Positions 6,168 through 14,482 are shown, numbered from the stretch's first letter. The stretch is DNA of 18,672 bases from Chloroflexota bacterium (GCA_016210495.1 JACQUC010000143.1:1-18672); one strand, 5' to 3'. Translations and numbers: made by a program. The notes: generated by a model from the letters alone, not told the origin.

Positions 6168-8581
6168 CAGACGCAAGCGTAGTGGAGGAGAAACCCACCG
6201 AACAGCCGCACGTACCGCAAATCCTGCCTATCCTTCCCAGCGGGGATACCGTCATCTATCCGTTTATGATGTTCCCCATCGTCGTGACCGAGGAACACCG
6301 TGCCAAGCTGGTCGACGAGGCGGCGGTTGGGGACAAGATCATCGGGCTATTTGCGCAGGCCAAAGCTACGGACAGGCCCTCTTTCGATGACCTGTATCGT
6401 GTGGGCACCGCTGCTCTGATCGTTCGGATGCTTAAGGTCCCTGACGGCACGATTCACGCTCTCTTGCAGGGCATCGCCAGGGTCGGGTTGATCGAACCGA
6501 CCCAGACCGAGCCTTTCATCAAGTCGCGCGTTGAGGTTCTTCAGGAGAGCATGCCAGAAGACGCAGAGCTCCAGGCGCTGACCAGGAACGCCCAGACCCT
6601 GTTCGAGAAGGTAGTCTCCTTGACGCCAAACGAGCCGCCGGAGTTGGCCGAGGCCGCCGGGAGCATGACTCAGCCCAGCAAACTGGCTGATTTTATCGCG
6701 GCAAACACTAACCTCAAGACGCCCGAGCGGCAGGAACTTCTGCAAACCCTCGACGTGGGCGAGCGGTTCAGAAAGCTGGCGTCGTTCCTTAATCGCGAGC
6801 TAGAGATACTGGAAATCGGCAGCAAGATACAGTCGCAAGTCAAAGACGAGATGACGAAGGCGCAGCGTGACTACTACTTGCGCGAGCAGTTGAAGGCCAT
6901 ACAGAAAGAGCTGGGCGAAACTGACCCGCGCGGCGCCGAGATCGAGCAACTCAGGGAGAAGGTCGAGAAGGCGGAGCTGCCACCCGAAGCCCTCAAGGAA
7001 GCGCGACGGGAGATGGATAGGCTGCAAGCTCTCTCGCCGGCTTCCGCCGAATACGGCGTCATCACGACTTACCTCGACTGGATGGCAAACCTGCCGTGGA
7101 GCAAAGGCACCGTCGACAATCTGGACATCAATCAGGCGGAGCAGGTCCTGAACGAGGACCACTACGACCTCGAGAAGGTAAAGGAGCGTATACTCGATTA
7201 CCTGGCCGTCCGCAAACTGAAAGAAGATATGAAAGGGCCGATTCTGTGTTTCGTCGGCCCTCCCGGCGTGGGGAAAACGTCCCTGGGCCAGTCGATAGCC
7301 AGGGCCCTGGGCAGAAAGTTCGTGCGAATGTCGCTGGGTGGAGTGCGCGATGAGGCCGAGATACGCGGCCATCGCCGCACCTATGTGGGCGCTCTCCCTG
7401 GACGCATCGTCCAGGCCATCCGCCGCGTGGAATCCAACAACCCTCTGGTCATGCTGGACGAGGTGGACAAGCTGGGGAGAGACTTTCGCGGCGACCCGGC
7501 GGCGGCGCTGCTCGAGGTTCTCGATCCGCAGCAGAACTCCACCTTCGTCGACCACTACCTAGACGTCGCCTTTGATCTGTCTAAGGCCATGTTCATCACC
7601 ACAGCCAATCTGCTCGACCCGATACCGCCCGCGCTGCTGGATCGCATGGAAGTTATCGAGTTGCCGGGGTACTCGGAGAGGGACAAGCTTCAGATAGCCC
7701 GGAAGTTTCTGGTGCCGAGACAGCTTGCAGAGAACGGCATCTCCGAGGGCCAGTTGCACATTTCGGATGATGCTCTTCTCGCCATTATCAGCAGCTACAC
7801 CAAAGAAGCCGGCGTGAGGAACCTCGAGAGGGAGATTGGGAACATTTGCCGGAAGACGGCCAGAGCCATCACGCAAAGGGGACAAGACAGCGCCGAGATT
7901 ACCGAAAGGAACCTGGAAAGCTATCTCGGACAGCCGCGGTTCCGCTACGAGTCGGCGGAGCAGAATGACGAGATAGGCCTGGCTACCGGAGTGGCTGTGA
8001 CCCCTGTGGGCGGTGACATACTCTTCGTAGAGGCAACCCTTGTCCCCGGGCACAGCGGACTTATTCTGACCGGGCACCTGGGCGAGGTGATGCAGGAATC
8101 GGCGCGTGCCGCCGTGACCTATGCGCGGTCGCGGGCCGCCGCTCTCGGCGTCCCCGAGGACTTTCACGAGCGGCTGGACATACACATTCACGTGCCCGCC
8201 GGTGCTATTCCCAAGGACGGGCCATCGGCTGGGGTCACTATGGCCACCGCGCTCGTTTCGGCGATGACCATGCGGCCCGTGGCCAGAGAGGTGGCGATGA
8301 CGGGGGAGATAACTTTGCGAGGCAAGGTATTCCCGGTAGGCGGCATCAAGGACAAGGTTCTGGCGGCCCACCGGGCCGGCATAAAGGTGATGATCCTGCC
8401 GACAGATAACGAGAAGGACCTGGCGGACGTGCCGGCTGCAGTCAAAGAAGACATGCGCTTCGTATTGGCGACGTCCGTCGACGATGTTCTCGACGTAGCC
8501 TTGCGCGCCAAACCGCAACACGCGGAGGAGGCGCTCGCAGTCGCGGCCGGCGACAATATCTCCAATAGCGGCCTTCCGTAG
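6164..8581 (+). CDS. lon: ATP-dependent Lon protease (LonA type)
   Basis: This 805-aa serine/lysine protease is a complete LonA. It has an N-terminal substrate-binding domain beginning with [19 protein letters not shown], a coiled linker around residues 215-285, and an AAA+ module with Walker A GPPGVGKT (365-372) and a Walker B ending MLDEVDK. The C-terminal protease domain has catalytic S688 (PKDGPSAG) and K731 ([14 protein letters not shown]), 43 residues apart as in E. coli Lon (S679/K722). It degrades misfolded and short-lived regulatory proteins in the cytoplasm as a hexamer. It starts inside the Hsp20 stop codon (ATGA overlap), placing a holdase and a protease in one transcript. No key residue is missing. 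Confidence 0.98.
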   Translation: MTDASVVEEKPTEQPHVPQILPILPSGDTVIYPFMMFPIVVTEEHRAKLVDEAAVGDKIIGLFAQAKATDRPSFDDLYRVGTAALIVRMLKVPDGTIHALLQGIARVGLIEPTQTEPFIKSRVEVLQESMPEDAELQALTRNAQTLFEKVVSLTPNEPPELAEAAGSMTQPSKLADFIAANTNLKTPERQELLQTLDVGERFRKLASFLNRELEILEIGSKIQSQVKDEMTKAQRDYYLREQLKAIQKELGETDPRGAEIEQLREKVEKAELPPEALKEARREMDRLQALSPASAEYGVITTYLDWMANLPWSKGTVDNLDINQAEQVLNEDHYDLEKVKERILDYLAVRKLKEDMKGPILCFVGPPGVGKTSLGQSIARALGRKFVRMSLGGVRDEAEIRGHRRTYVGALPGRIVQAIRRVESNNPLVMLDEVDKLGRDFRGDPAAALLEVLDPQQNSTFVDHYLDVAFDLSKAMFITTANLLDPIPPALLDRMEVIELPGYSERDKLQIARKFLVPRQLAENGISEGQLHISDDALLAIISSYTKEAGVRNLEREIGNICRKTARAITQRGQDSAEITERNLESYLGQPRFRYESAEQNDEIGLATGVAVTPVGGDILFVEATLVPGHSGLILTGHLGEVMQESARAAVTYARSRAAALGVPEDFHERLDIHIHVPAGAIPKDGPSAGVTMATALVSAMTMRPVAREVAMTGEITLRGKVFPVGGIKDKVLAAHRAGIKVMILPTDNEKDLADVPAAVKEDMRFVLATSVDDVLDVALRAKPQHAEEALAVAAGDNISNSGLP

Positions 8582-8606
8582 TGGCGTTCTTTCACGGAAG
8601 GACGCC
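8582..8606 (+). terminator. Hairpin just after lon, possible weak terminator
   Basis: GGCGTTCTTT pairs with GAAGGACGCC (with G-U pairs) immediately after the lon stop. No T-tract follows, so it may only stabilise the mRNA end. Confidence 0.35.
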
Positions 8607-8625
8607 CAGGGCCGCGCCGGGCATC

Positions 8626-8668
8626 CGTAGGGGCGGACGGCTGTCCGCCCCGGGGTGGGGTGGGGCCG
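8626..8668. repeat. GTAGGGGCGGAC hairpin repeat
   Basis: GGGGCGGAC (8630-8638) pairs with GTCCGCCCC (8643-8651), loop GGCT, followed by GGGGTGGGG. The core is identical to the copy at 2865-2888, about 5.8 kb away and in the same orientation. It lies just after lon. From here to the candidate promoter near 8781 nothing else is recognisable. Confidence 0.85.
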
Positions 8669-8780
8669 TCCCAGCCAATTCGCATCTGGAAAATAGTCAT
8701 ACTGTACTAGCCCCATGGTAGGTTGGTTCGGCTGCTGGCGATAGTCATTACCGACGAACAAAAACCGATCTTTCGGGGCA

Positions 8781-8809
8781 TAGACGGTGACGACGGCAAA
8801 AGGTATTAT
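8781..8809 (+). promoter_or_regulatory. Candidate promoter of the structured ncRNA
   Basis: TAGACG (8781-8786) and TATTAT (8804-8809) are spaced by 17 bp. They predict a start at about 8816, which is where a 5' hairpin (GGTGAAA, 8816-8822) begins. Confidence 0.45.
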
Positions 8810-8815
8810 GGTCAC

Positions 8816-9180
8816 GGTGAAACCGGTTCTTCTCGGTGCACCGTTTTCACCCGATGCACAGTGCCGTGCAAGTCTGAACCTGAGGGCGCTGGTGGGCACG
8901 GACGCTTGCCAGCGCCTTGGTCCTTGGGTTAGCCGCCAATCACAGCTACCTGCGGTGTTAGCAGGTGATCCATAGATTTCTGTAAGTCAGGAAGGTCGCA
9001 AGGCATTGCGACCCCAGAAGAGTCGTTAGCTCTTCTGCGCAGCCCTAATCGGGCTGATCTGGGAACAGGCGACGTCACTGCGCCGACTGCACGGCCGCGG
9101 GCGCGCACGACTGGCATCTGAATACACGCTGGCGAGTGCCTTCATCGTAGCTACGATAGGAACCGAGGCACTCGCTTTTT
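8816..9180 (+). ncRNA. Candidate independent structured non-coding RNA, about 365 nt, family unknown
   Basis: No credible protein lies between lon and the universal stress gene, but this stretch is dense in complementary segments. A 5' hairpin pairs 8816-8822 with 8845-8851. A long-range stem pairs 8853-8862 with 9110-9118 (one bulge) and continues as 8863-8874 with 9085-9095 (one bulge). Inside are hairpins 8885-8892/8909-8916, 8948-8953/8961-8966, 8994-9001/9006-9013 (8 bp, loop GGCA), 9015-9022/9030-9037 (8 bp), 9040-9045/9051-9056 and a short 9068-9071/9081-9084. A strong intrinsic terminator closes it. RNase P, tmRNA, 4.5S/SRP RNA and cobalamin-riboswitch core motifs were looked for and not found. 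All stems were found by eye; conservation is untested. It could instead be a long regulatory leader ended by attenuation upstream of the stress gene. Confidence 0.68.
9132..9180 (+). terminator. Strong intrinsic terminator
   Basis: GCGAGTGCCT (9132-9141) pairs perfectly with AGGCACTCGC (9166-9175). An inner stem ATCGTA/TACGAT (9144-9157) sits within the loop. TTTTT follows at 9176-9180, then GCTTTT. It ends the putative ncRNA, 150 bp before the next gene. Confidence 0.9.
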
Positions 9181-9245
9181 GCTTTTCAACATCGGTAATA
9201 CCAGGCGCCGTTGGATTTGCCCCAAATTGCCGGGGGTGGGGTCTT

Positions 9246-9272
9246 GTAGCCGCACGGCTTTAGCCTGCGCAG
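9246..9272. repeat. GTAGCCGCAC-type intergenic element
   Basis: It starts with GTAGCCGCAC like the hairpin at 4290 and carries an imperfect dyad (GCACGGCT / AGCCTGCGC). It lies in the leader region of the universal stress gene. The relation of the two copies rests on about 10 shared bases. Confidence 0.45.
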
Positions 9273-9331
9273 GGCGAGGCGCTTATGGAACGCATCTGTG
9301 CACAATTGGCACACAAATAGGAGGTAAGGAG

Positions 9332-9826
9332 ATGCTCAAGAAGATATTGGTGACCCTGGATGGCTCTGAATTGGCCGAGATAATTCTGTTACACATAGAG
9401 AGGCTTGCATCGGCGACTGGTGCGGAAGTGACCTTGCTCAAGGTCATAACGCCCGTGGAGATTAGAATACCGACCGACGCGGGACATGGCAGGTTCTTGG
9501 ACGAAGTCGTAGCTGCCAATGCCAACTCGGCCAGGGCGTACCTGGGCGAGGTCGCTAAGCCGCTGCGGAGCAAAGGCGTGGCCGTGAACATCGCCACCAG
9601 ATACGGCGAGGCGCCCGACCAGATCGTCGACTTCGCCGAGGAACAAGGCATGGACATAGTCGCCATGACGACGCACGGGCGTTCTGGCCTGAGCCGATGG
9701 ATCCACGGAAGCGTGGCGGAAAAGGTGCTCCGAGGCGCGAGCGTCCCTGTGCTGCTCGTCAAGGCCACGCCTGCCGCTCTGACTAAGCATTTGCTGGCAA
9801 AGCACTCCATCCTCTCCAGCAACTAA
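9332..9826 (+). CDS. Universal stress protein (UspA domain)
   Basis: This 164-aa single-domain protein has the beta-1 strand [14 protein letters not shown] at the N-terminus, a [28 protein letters not shown] segment and the nucleotide-binding loop [14 protein letters not shown] followed by [16 protein letters not shown]. The glycine pattern suits the ATP-binding class. Such cytoplasmic proteins help survival under starvation, oxidative or respiratory stress; the specific role is unknown. Start ATG 9332 follows a double purine-rich site (AGGAGG and AAGGAG). The C-terminal tail after VKATPAA is slightly longer than usual. Its TAA overlaps the stop codon of the convergent AMMECR1 gene. Confidence 0.92.
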   Translation: MLKKILVTLDGSELAEIILLHIERLASATGAEVTLLKVITPVEIRIPTDAGHGRFLDEVVAANANSARAYLGEVAKPLRSKGVAVNIATRYGEAPDQIVDFAEEQGMDIVAMTTHGRSGLSRWIHGSVAEKVLRGASVPVLLVKATPAALTKHLLAKHSILSSN

Positions 9827-10368
9827 GCGTAACGAACTACCTCGAACCGAAAAACGGCCACGTGGTCGCCCGCCGTAATGCCAGCCTTTCGGCGGGCGAT
9901 TTCGATCTGCTCCAGCGCCGTGTCCACACCCTCGAGATCCGGCAGCAGCAGGCCCCGGCGTCCTCCGCCCTGTACTATTACGCCGTAGCGCTTCGCATCC
10001 AGTTGCTCCAGGTCCTCCACCACCTCATAGGGACCCAACACGTCCACGCCATAGCTAATGAACCTGAGTTCATCGCTTCTCACGGGGGGAAACCGCGGGT
10101 CGCGCGTCGCCGAGCTTATGGCATTGCGGATTATCTCCTCGGCGACAGTCTGCTCCGTTGGCTCGAATGTGCCGATGCATCCACGCAATTCCTCAAACTT
10201 CTTCAAACACACGAAAACTCCAGCCCTGGCAAGCATTTCAGGGGTCATCTCGCGCGGGCGGGGAAGGATACGTCTCTCAGTCACATAGATCTCTACCGCC
10301 CTCTTTGCCAGTTGAACCAACGGGTGCATATCATCAGTCGCCTGGTCCTGGGACGAAGCATCGCCCAT
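9823..10368 (-). CDS. AMMECR1 family protein (AmmeMemoRadiSam system protein A)
   Basis: This 181-aa protein has the AMMECR1 landmarks: [21 protein letters not shown] (the conserved LRGCIG core), [55 protein letters not shown] and a C-terminal [11 protein letters not shown]. The biochemical role is unknown; in bacteria and archaea it is encoded with Memo and a radical-SAM enzyme, suggesting a shared pathway. ATG 10368 is chosen since AAGGAGG lies 8 nt upstream; an in-frame start at 10425 would overlap the previous gene. It lies 14 bp after the radical-SAM gene, clearly in one operon. The third partner, Memo, is not in this window. Confidence 0.93.
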   Translation of the reverse strand: MGDASSQDQATDDMHPLVQLAKRAVEIYVTERRILPRPREMTPEMLARAGVFVCLKKFEELRGCIGTFEPTEQTVAEEIIRNAISSATRDPRFPPVRSDELRFISYGVDVLGPYEVVEDLEQLDAKRYGVIVQGGGRRGLLLPDLEGVDTALEQIEIARRKAGITAGDHVAVFRFEVVRYA

Positions 10369-10382
10369 GTCCTCTCCCTCCT

Positions 10383-11456
10383 TCAAATGCCCCTTACGTT
10401 CAGATCGGCGTTGCACTGTTGGCACTTACCGCCTTTGCCGATGCCGACAAGTGCTGTGCGATAGCCAACCCGTTGCACAGCTAGGCGGCCGCAACGATAA
10501 CAGTAAGTATTCTCGGAATCCGCCCCTGGCACATTACCCAGGTACACGAAGCGCAGGCCAACGTCGAGGCCAGTCCTGCGAGCCGCGTCCAAGGAACTGA
10601 TCGGGGTCGGTGGCACGTGACCGAATCCAGCGTGCGGGTGAAAGCGAGTAACGTGCCAGGGAGTATCGGCCCCCAGTTCGTCCCTTATCCAGCAGGCGAT
10701 AGCCGTGAGCTGTCGACTATCGTCGTTGCAGCCGGGCACGACGTTGGTCACCACCTCGACGTGCATCTTGGCGACGTTCTTAGCCCTGGCAGCCACGTCG
10801 AGGATGCCACGCCAGTGTCCCTTGGGCAGGTTGGCGATCCTGCCATAGGCCTCGTCGGTGAAGCCCTTCACGTCCACCCGATAGGCGTCCAGATACGGTC
10901 CGATGGCATCGAGGCCGTCCGACGTGATGTAGCCGTTCGTGACATAGGCGGTATAAAGGCCGCTCTGTTTGGCCAGTCTAGCACTATCGAGGGTATGCTC
11001 GAACCAGATTGCCGGCTCGTTGTATGTCCAGGCCAGGCCAACGCACCCATGCGTCTTCGCCAGCCTGACCGAATCTTCTGGCGACAGCGCCTCCGCGTGG
11101 GAAGTCCTCCTGCCCTCGACGAGCCATCGCCCGCCGATGTGCATGGCGTACGAAATCTGCCAGTTCTGGCAGTGATTGCAACGGAAGTTGCAGCCCAGGG
11201 TGCCCAGCGATAACACTCGACTCGTCGGGAAGAAGTGGAAAAGAGGCTTCTTCTCGATGGGGTCGACGGCGACGGAAGAGACGACACCATAGATGAGCGT
11301 GTAGAAGGTTCCTTCGAGGTTCACGCGCGTCTTGCAGTAACCGTGCTTCCCGCGGTTAACCTTGCACCGCCAGAGACACACATGGCATCGCACGGCACCG
11401 TTTTCCAGCTTTTCGTAGAGCATAGCTTCGCGCAGGTTGCTGTTCATAATAGACAT
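10383..11456 (-). CDS. AmmeMemoRadiSam system radical SAM enzyme
   Basis: This 357-aa radical-SAM protein has the cluster motif C89-x3-C93-x2-C96 ([12 protein letters not shown]) for the catalytic 4Fe-4S. An N-terminal cysteine group (C24, C27, C31, C41; RCHVCLWRC and GYC) and a C-terminal four-cysteine zinc-ribbon-like pair (C319, C322, C345, C348) are also present. It resembles activating-enzyme-like proteins and is the radical partner of AMMECR1; the reaction is not known. The gene is followed after 14 bp by AMMECR1. Three near ATGs (11456, 11447, 11423) are possible starts. 11456 fits a promoter whose predicted first transcribed base is that ATG; the Shine-Dalgarno-like GGTGG is too far upstream to be on such an mRNA. 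Confidence 0.93.
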   Translation of the reverse strand: MSIMNSNLREAMLYEKLENGAVRCHVCLWRCKVNRGKHGYCKTRVNLEGTFYTLIYGVVSSVAVDPIEKKPLFHFFPTSRVLSLGTLGCNFRCNHCQNWQISYAMHIGGRWLVEGRRTSHAEALSPEDSVRLAKTHGCVGLAWTYNEPAIWFEHTLDSARLAKQSGLYTAYVTNGYITSDGLDAIGPYLDAYRVDVKGFTDEAYGRIANLPKGHWRGILDVAARAKNVAKMHVEVVTNVVPGCNDDSRQLTAIACWIRDELGADTPWHVTRFHPHAGFGHVPPTPISSLDAARRTGLDVGLRFVYLGNVPGADSENTYCYRCGRLAVQRVGYRTALVGIGKGGKCQQCNADLNVRGI

Positions 11457-11461
11457 AGGTC

Positions 11462-11490
11462 AGCATACCCACCTTTGCCGCCAGTGTCAA
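11462..11490 (-). promoter_or_regulatory. Promoter for the radical-SAM / AMMECR1 operon
   Basis: On the minus strand a perfect TTGACA (11490-11485) and TATGCT (11467-11462) are 17 bp apart. The expected start falls on or next to the A of ATG 11456, suggesting a leaderless transcript. Confidence 0.6.
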
Positions 11491-11587
11491 GAAGTCCCGA
11501 TGGCACATTACTTGCAGGCTGTCGTTTAGGTTCGGTCCAAGGGGCCGAAAGTCCATCGTATCCTCCACAGAGAGGAGACCGTTGATA

Positions 11588-12079
11588 ATGGGGTTGAAGA
11601 ACGCAGCACGCTTAGTGCTTAGAGGAATCGAAGAACTGTGGGAGCATAGGTTGAGCACCGCGATCATCATGATACTGCTGATCGCTTTGATATTTGTGAG
11701 CACGGTCAGGTTCGCCGAGCCTTCGATAGCCCAAGCCTCGGTCAAGACGTTGTCGCCACCACCCGCGACAGAGCAGTATTTCAAGGGGCAGGCTACTTAC
11801 GACTCCACCTTGATCTGGGAGAGTTTGAGCCGGGAACTGATTGGAAGGGCTGCGCAGTCCGGCGCCACCATTGATGACCTTCAGGCACAACTGGACCAGT
11901 CAAGAGGTATGGGCCGCACTTTCGATCGAATCGACTACGTCGGCAGCTATGGACTGCCAGACGGTAGGAGCATGCAATTCTACGTGGTGTCGACGCGCAG
12001 ATCGCCCGTTGCCGAAGTAGATCAGACGTTCTACGTTTTTACGCTTGATCAGACCGGCAAGATCCTAAGCGTTGAATGA
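11588..12079 (+). CDS. Small single-pass membrane protein of unknown function
   Basis: This 163-aa protein is not recognised. A short basic N-terminus precedes one membrane segment at about residues 23-40 (TAIIMILLIALIFVSTV). A soluble C-terminal region of about 120 residues follows, probably outside the membrane, ending in a strand-rich part (SMQFYVVSTRRSPVAEVDQTF then FTLDQTGKILSVE). The ATG at 11588 is favoured: AGAGGAGA at 11571-11578 is 9 nt upstream, while the TTG at 11582 is only 3 nt away. It stands alone, divergent from the radical-SAM operon (131 bp apart) and convergent with the DUF3048 gene (19 bp between stops). No function is proposed. Confidence 0.75.
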   Translation: MGLKNAARLVLRGIEELWEHRLSTAIIMILLIALIFVSTVRFAEPSIAQASVKTLSPPPATEQYFKGQATYDSTLIWESLSRELIGRAAQSGATIDDLQAQLDQSRGMGRTFDRIDYVGSYGLPDGRSMQFYVVSTRRSPVAEVDQTFYVFTLDQTGKILSVE

Positions 12080-12098
12080 GTTGAATAAGAAGTGACCG

Positions 12099-13217
12099 TC
12101 ACTGGTAGCTTACGGCGCTATTTTGGGGCACAACCTGAATCCAGGTCTGTCCGACGTTAAGAAGGACCGGAGCACCCTCCCCGTCCAAGAACCTCGTGGC
12201 GGCGGTTAGTCCTTCCTTGATCCAAGACCCCTCAGTGGCTATACCGTCACGGAAGAAATAAGCCGGCCCAGCCCCGACCAGTTCCATGTCCATTCTACCG
12301 GCATCGTCGCCCGGTATGCGCCAGGCACGCACGAATTGCACCACGACGTTTTTGGGATGGTATTGCACGCCGTCCAACACGTCGATGTGGGGTCGGCGCG
12401 CCATCTGGCGCAGGAAGGAGTTATCGCTGCTGCGGTATTCGTACGAAACGCGATAGCCGTCGGGATGGGTGATGGTTATCGCCGAAAGTGTTGGCGCAGG
12501 CGCATCCGACTTGTAGGCCACGGGCCCCAGGGAGCCGTGATTTCCATCGGCCGCGAGCTGTCGTGAACGGCCTGTGTCCGTGTATAGGTTGTGCGGAGCC
12601 GACCGGTTGTTGATGCGCCAGTAAACGCCTTCGCCGTAAGTGAAGTCTAGTCGAGGCAAAGCAATCGAACGGGCCGCATCATAGCCCTGAGGACTCGATC
12701 CGGCGTGTAGGTAGATCGCACCGTACTCGCTCGCCCAATAAATGAAATAGTGCCGGGCGCTGCGCACTGGTCCCACTACTTTAGCGTCGGTACGACCAAA
12801 AATGGCCATAAACCTGGTGATGCCGGCTTCGACGACTGCCTCATAGACGACATCGGCTTCCGTGAGGCCACTGTGAGGCCTGGCATCCGGGTGGTTGTCG
12901 ATCATTACCGCGACGGGTCGGTATTGCAGGGAGCTGCTAATCCAGGCGAGAGGGGTTGCAGTAGGAGTGGTAGTCGGAATAATGGACTGGGTTACCTGAA
13001 CAGCGACGGTGGGTGATGGTGGAACCGCCGTCGGCACCCGCGTGGCGGTTGGCGTGGGAGCCGGCGACACGTTCGCGATGCTCCTCGGCCTCTCCCGAGC
13101 TCGGGTGGGCGCGCCGATCTCTATCAAGCCAACCATTGCCAAAGATAGTATGGCTAGAAACGCCCCGATAGCACCAAGCCCCAGGCCGCCGTAGGATCGC
13201 GCACTCTCTGGCTGCAC
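12099..13217 (-). CDS. DUF3048 domain protein (YerB-like), membrane anchored
   Basis: This 372-aa protein has an N-terminal membrane anchor (GAIGAFLAILSLAMVGLIEI), a Pro/Thr-rich linker (residues about 50-90) and a complete DUF3048 domain. The domain opens with RPVAVMIDNHPDARPHSGL and TEADVVYEAVVEAGITRFMA, then has VGPVRSARHYFIYWA and HAGSSPQGYDAA, and ends in the YHPKNVVVQFV and VPQNSAVSY region. YerB-type proteins are extracytoplasmic and of unknown function. GTG 13217 is chosen as start because GAGGAG lies 6 nt upstream and it begins 11 bp after the previous stop; an upstream in-frame GTG at 13289 lacks a good site and overlaps the neighbour. It is the last gene of a three-gene operon. Confidence 0.88.
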   Translation of the reverse strand: MQPESARSYGGLGLGAIGAFLAILSLAMVGLIEIGAPTRARERPRSIANVSPAPTPTATRVPTAVPPSPTVAVQVTQSIIPTTTPTATPLAWISSSLQYRPVAVMIDNHPDARPHSGLTEADVVYEAVVEAGITRFMAIFGRTDAKVVGPVRSARHYFIYWASEYGAIYLHAGSSPQGYDAARSIALPRLDFTYGEGVYWRINNRSAPHNLYTDTGRSRQLAADGNHGSLGPVAYKSDAPAPTLSAITITHPDGYRVSYEYRSSDNSFLRQMARRPHIDVLDGVQYHPKNVVVQFVRAWRIPGDDAGRMDMELVGAGPAYFFRDGIATEGSWIKEGLTAATRFLDGEGAPVLLNVGQTWIQVVPQNSAVSYQ

Positions 13218-13228
13218 AGGGGTCTCCT

Positions 13229-13519
13229 CTACGGATCTCGCAGAAGCCTCTTGGTTCGAGCGGACTTGAACCTGTCCGCTTTCCACCACTCGTCCACAGG
13301 TAGGAGGTCGATCTCGGCGATGGAACGGATTTCCGTGACCTGTTCTCTGCTCAGGCCCAGCCTTTCGGCGATCTCACCGTCGGTGAGACTGTGCGACTCT
13401 CGGACCTGAGCCAGACCGGCGTACTGCTGGATGGCCAGGCTTAGCTCCAGCACCTGATGCTTGAACTTGTCGTAAAGCTCTGGCGAGATGTAACGCCCCA
13501 TATCCTGCAATCCTTCCAC
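13229..13519 (-). CDS. Small helix-turn-helix-like protein, 96 aa
   Basis: A predicted recognition-helix pattern LTDGEIAERLGLSREQVTEI lies at about residues 45-64, like sigma-70 region 4 or homeodomain-like HTH folds. It is flanked by a helical N-terminus (FKHQVLELSLAIQQYAGLAQV) and a basic C-terminus. The GTG at 13519 directly follows the TAG of the upstream gene, with AAGGAG 6 nt ahead; an ATG at 13501 is an alternative. The tight packing between the QueG-like and DUF3048 genes suggests co-expression. Whether it binds DNA or simply acts as a small adaptor cannot be told. No named family was recognised. Confidence 0.7.
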   Translation of the reverse strand: MEGLQDMGRYISPELYDKFKHQVLELSLAIQQYAGLAQVRESHSLTDGEIAERLGLSREQVTEIRSIAEIDLLPVDEWWKADRFKSARTKRLLRDP

Positions 13520-14380
13520 CTAATTCTCCTTAGGAATTTCCTTACGGACGAGGCGCCGCGCCCGCAGTTGCACGGGGCAATCTCTGAGGCATTCTGCGCA
13601 CTGGCCCACGAGCTCGGCGCCAAAAGCCACCGAGCGCACGATGCGGCCGAACCAGTTCCCCAGGACGATCATCTTTCGCTTCTCCGGGTCCTGCTCGTTC
13701 ATTGCCTCCAACAACACCCGCTGGAAGCTCATAGTGGAGGTCGTCTGGGCACGAGTGGCGCACCGATAACGCTCATAGCGTAACCGCTTGATTCTGCCAT
13801 TCTCCAGCTCGCCAGAGAGACATTCGGGGCACGCCTCAAGACACGGCGTCGTCCGCAATCTTTCCCAACGTTCTACACAGGATGGGTGTGGGCAAACCGG
13901 GTCTTCAAGCGGCGCATCGGGAATGAGTGGCATGGTCGTGATGGTCATAGAGATGTTGATGAGGCCGTAGCCTTTGTGGAGTAGAATGCCCGCGGCCATG
14001 GATCGCGTGCCCAGTCCCCCCAGTTCACCGGCCAGCTTCAGGCTCAGTAACGGATTGAGACCGTCGGAACTCCCCGAGTCGTAAAATATCGACTCGTAGC
14101 CGAACTTGCCCTCGATGTAGCCGGCGACGCGCGCGGCCACGGCTCGACGAACAGCAGGGAAAGTCCGGTTGGACCGGGATAGGCGATGGTCCGGAACGCG
14201 GCCCGCGCCCGACAGGCTCTCCGCCCCGCCGAACGCAATTATGCTTTTGGCTCCAACTAGAGCATCGCCGGTGCGGTGTCCCCTCGGCGCCTGCGCGTCA
14301 AAACCGCGCGCCGCGACGATGCCGACTATCTGCGCCCCAGCCTTAGTGGCCACGTCCTTAAGCTCTTCCTCTACAATCAA
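13520..14380 (-). CDS. Epoxyqueuosine reductase (QueG)-like 4Fe-4S protein
   Basis: This 286-aa protein is related to the COG1600/QueG group. The N-terminal part resembles the substrate/cofactor domain (LVGAKSIIAFG then SNRTFPAVRRAVA and the GLGTRSMAAGILLHKGYG segment). The C-terminal part is cysteine-rich: C163, C168, C180, C184, C187, C207 and the ferredoxin-type C261-x2-C264-x3-C268-P. QueG uses cobalamin and two 4Fe-4S clusters to make queuosine in tRNA and is usually longer (about 310-380 aa). The first cysteine group does not follow the classic CxxCxxCxxxCP, so this may be another Fe-S reductase. A TTG at 14380 is the start, with GGAGG 9 nt upstream. It heads an operon with the HTH-like and DUF3048 genes. 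Confidence 0.7.
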   Translation of the reverse strand: MIVEEELKDVATKAGAQIVGIVAARGFDAQAPRGHRTGDALVGAKSIIAFGGAESLSGAGRVPDHRLSRSNRTFPAVRRAVAARVAGYIEGKFGYESIFYDSGSSDGLNPLLSLKLAGELGGLGTRSMAAGILLHKGYGLINISMTITTMPLIPDAPLEDPVCPHPSCVERWERLRTTPCLEACPECLSGELENGRIKRLRYERYRCATRAQTTSTMSFQRVLLEAMNEQDPEKRKMIVLGNWFGRIVRSVAFGAELVGQCAECLRDCPVQLRARRLVRKEIPKEN

Positions 14381-14482
14381 TGGGACAAACCTCCGTGTTT
14401 TGATTACCCGGATCAGTTTCCTGGCTGAACGAGCCGTCGTTGGTCAGGCACGACAAAGACAAGGACACCTGCGGTAGCTCCA

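Noticed and set aside
1413..8668. CRISPR array from the recurring short GC-rich units
   Set aside because: The units are individually placed in different gene gaps, are hairpins of variable sequence and have no regular spacers or cas genes.
7559..8899. 446-aa open frame on the minus strand
   Set aside because: Mostly antisense to the well-conserved lon protease domain and extending through the repeat; no recognisable domain.
8723..8932. 69-aa open frame between lon and the stress gene
   Set aside because: No ribosome-binding site, no recognisable pattern, and it runs through the promoter and 5' stems of the candidate RNA.
8933..8960. Short tag-like reading frame inside the RNA (AANHSYLRC then stop)
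   Set aside because: It begins like a tmRNA tag but lacks the hydrophobic LAA-type end and the tRNA-like domain.
8816..9180. Assignment of the RNA to RNase P, tmRNA, SRP RNA or a cobalamin riboswitch
   Set aside because: The RNase P core (GAGGAAAGUCC type), a tmRNA T-arm with an ALAA-type tag, the SRP GGAA-loop motif and the cobalamin CCCGCCACUG box were not found. AAGTCAGGA and GTGCAAGTC resemble cobalamin pieces but lack the rest.
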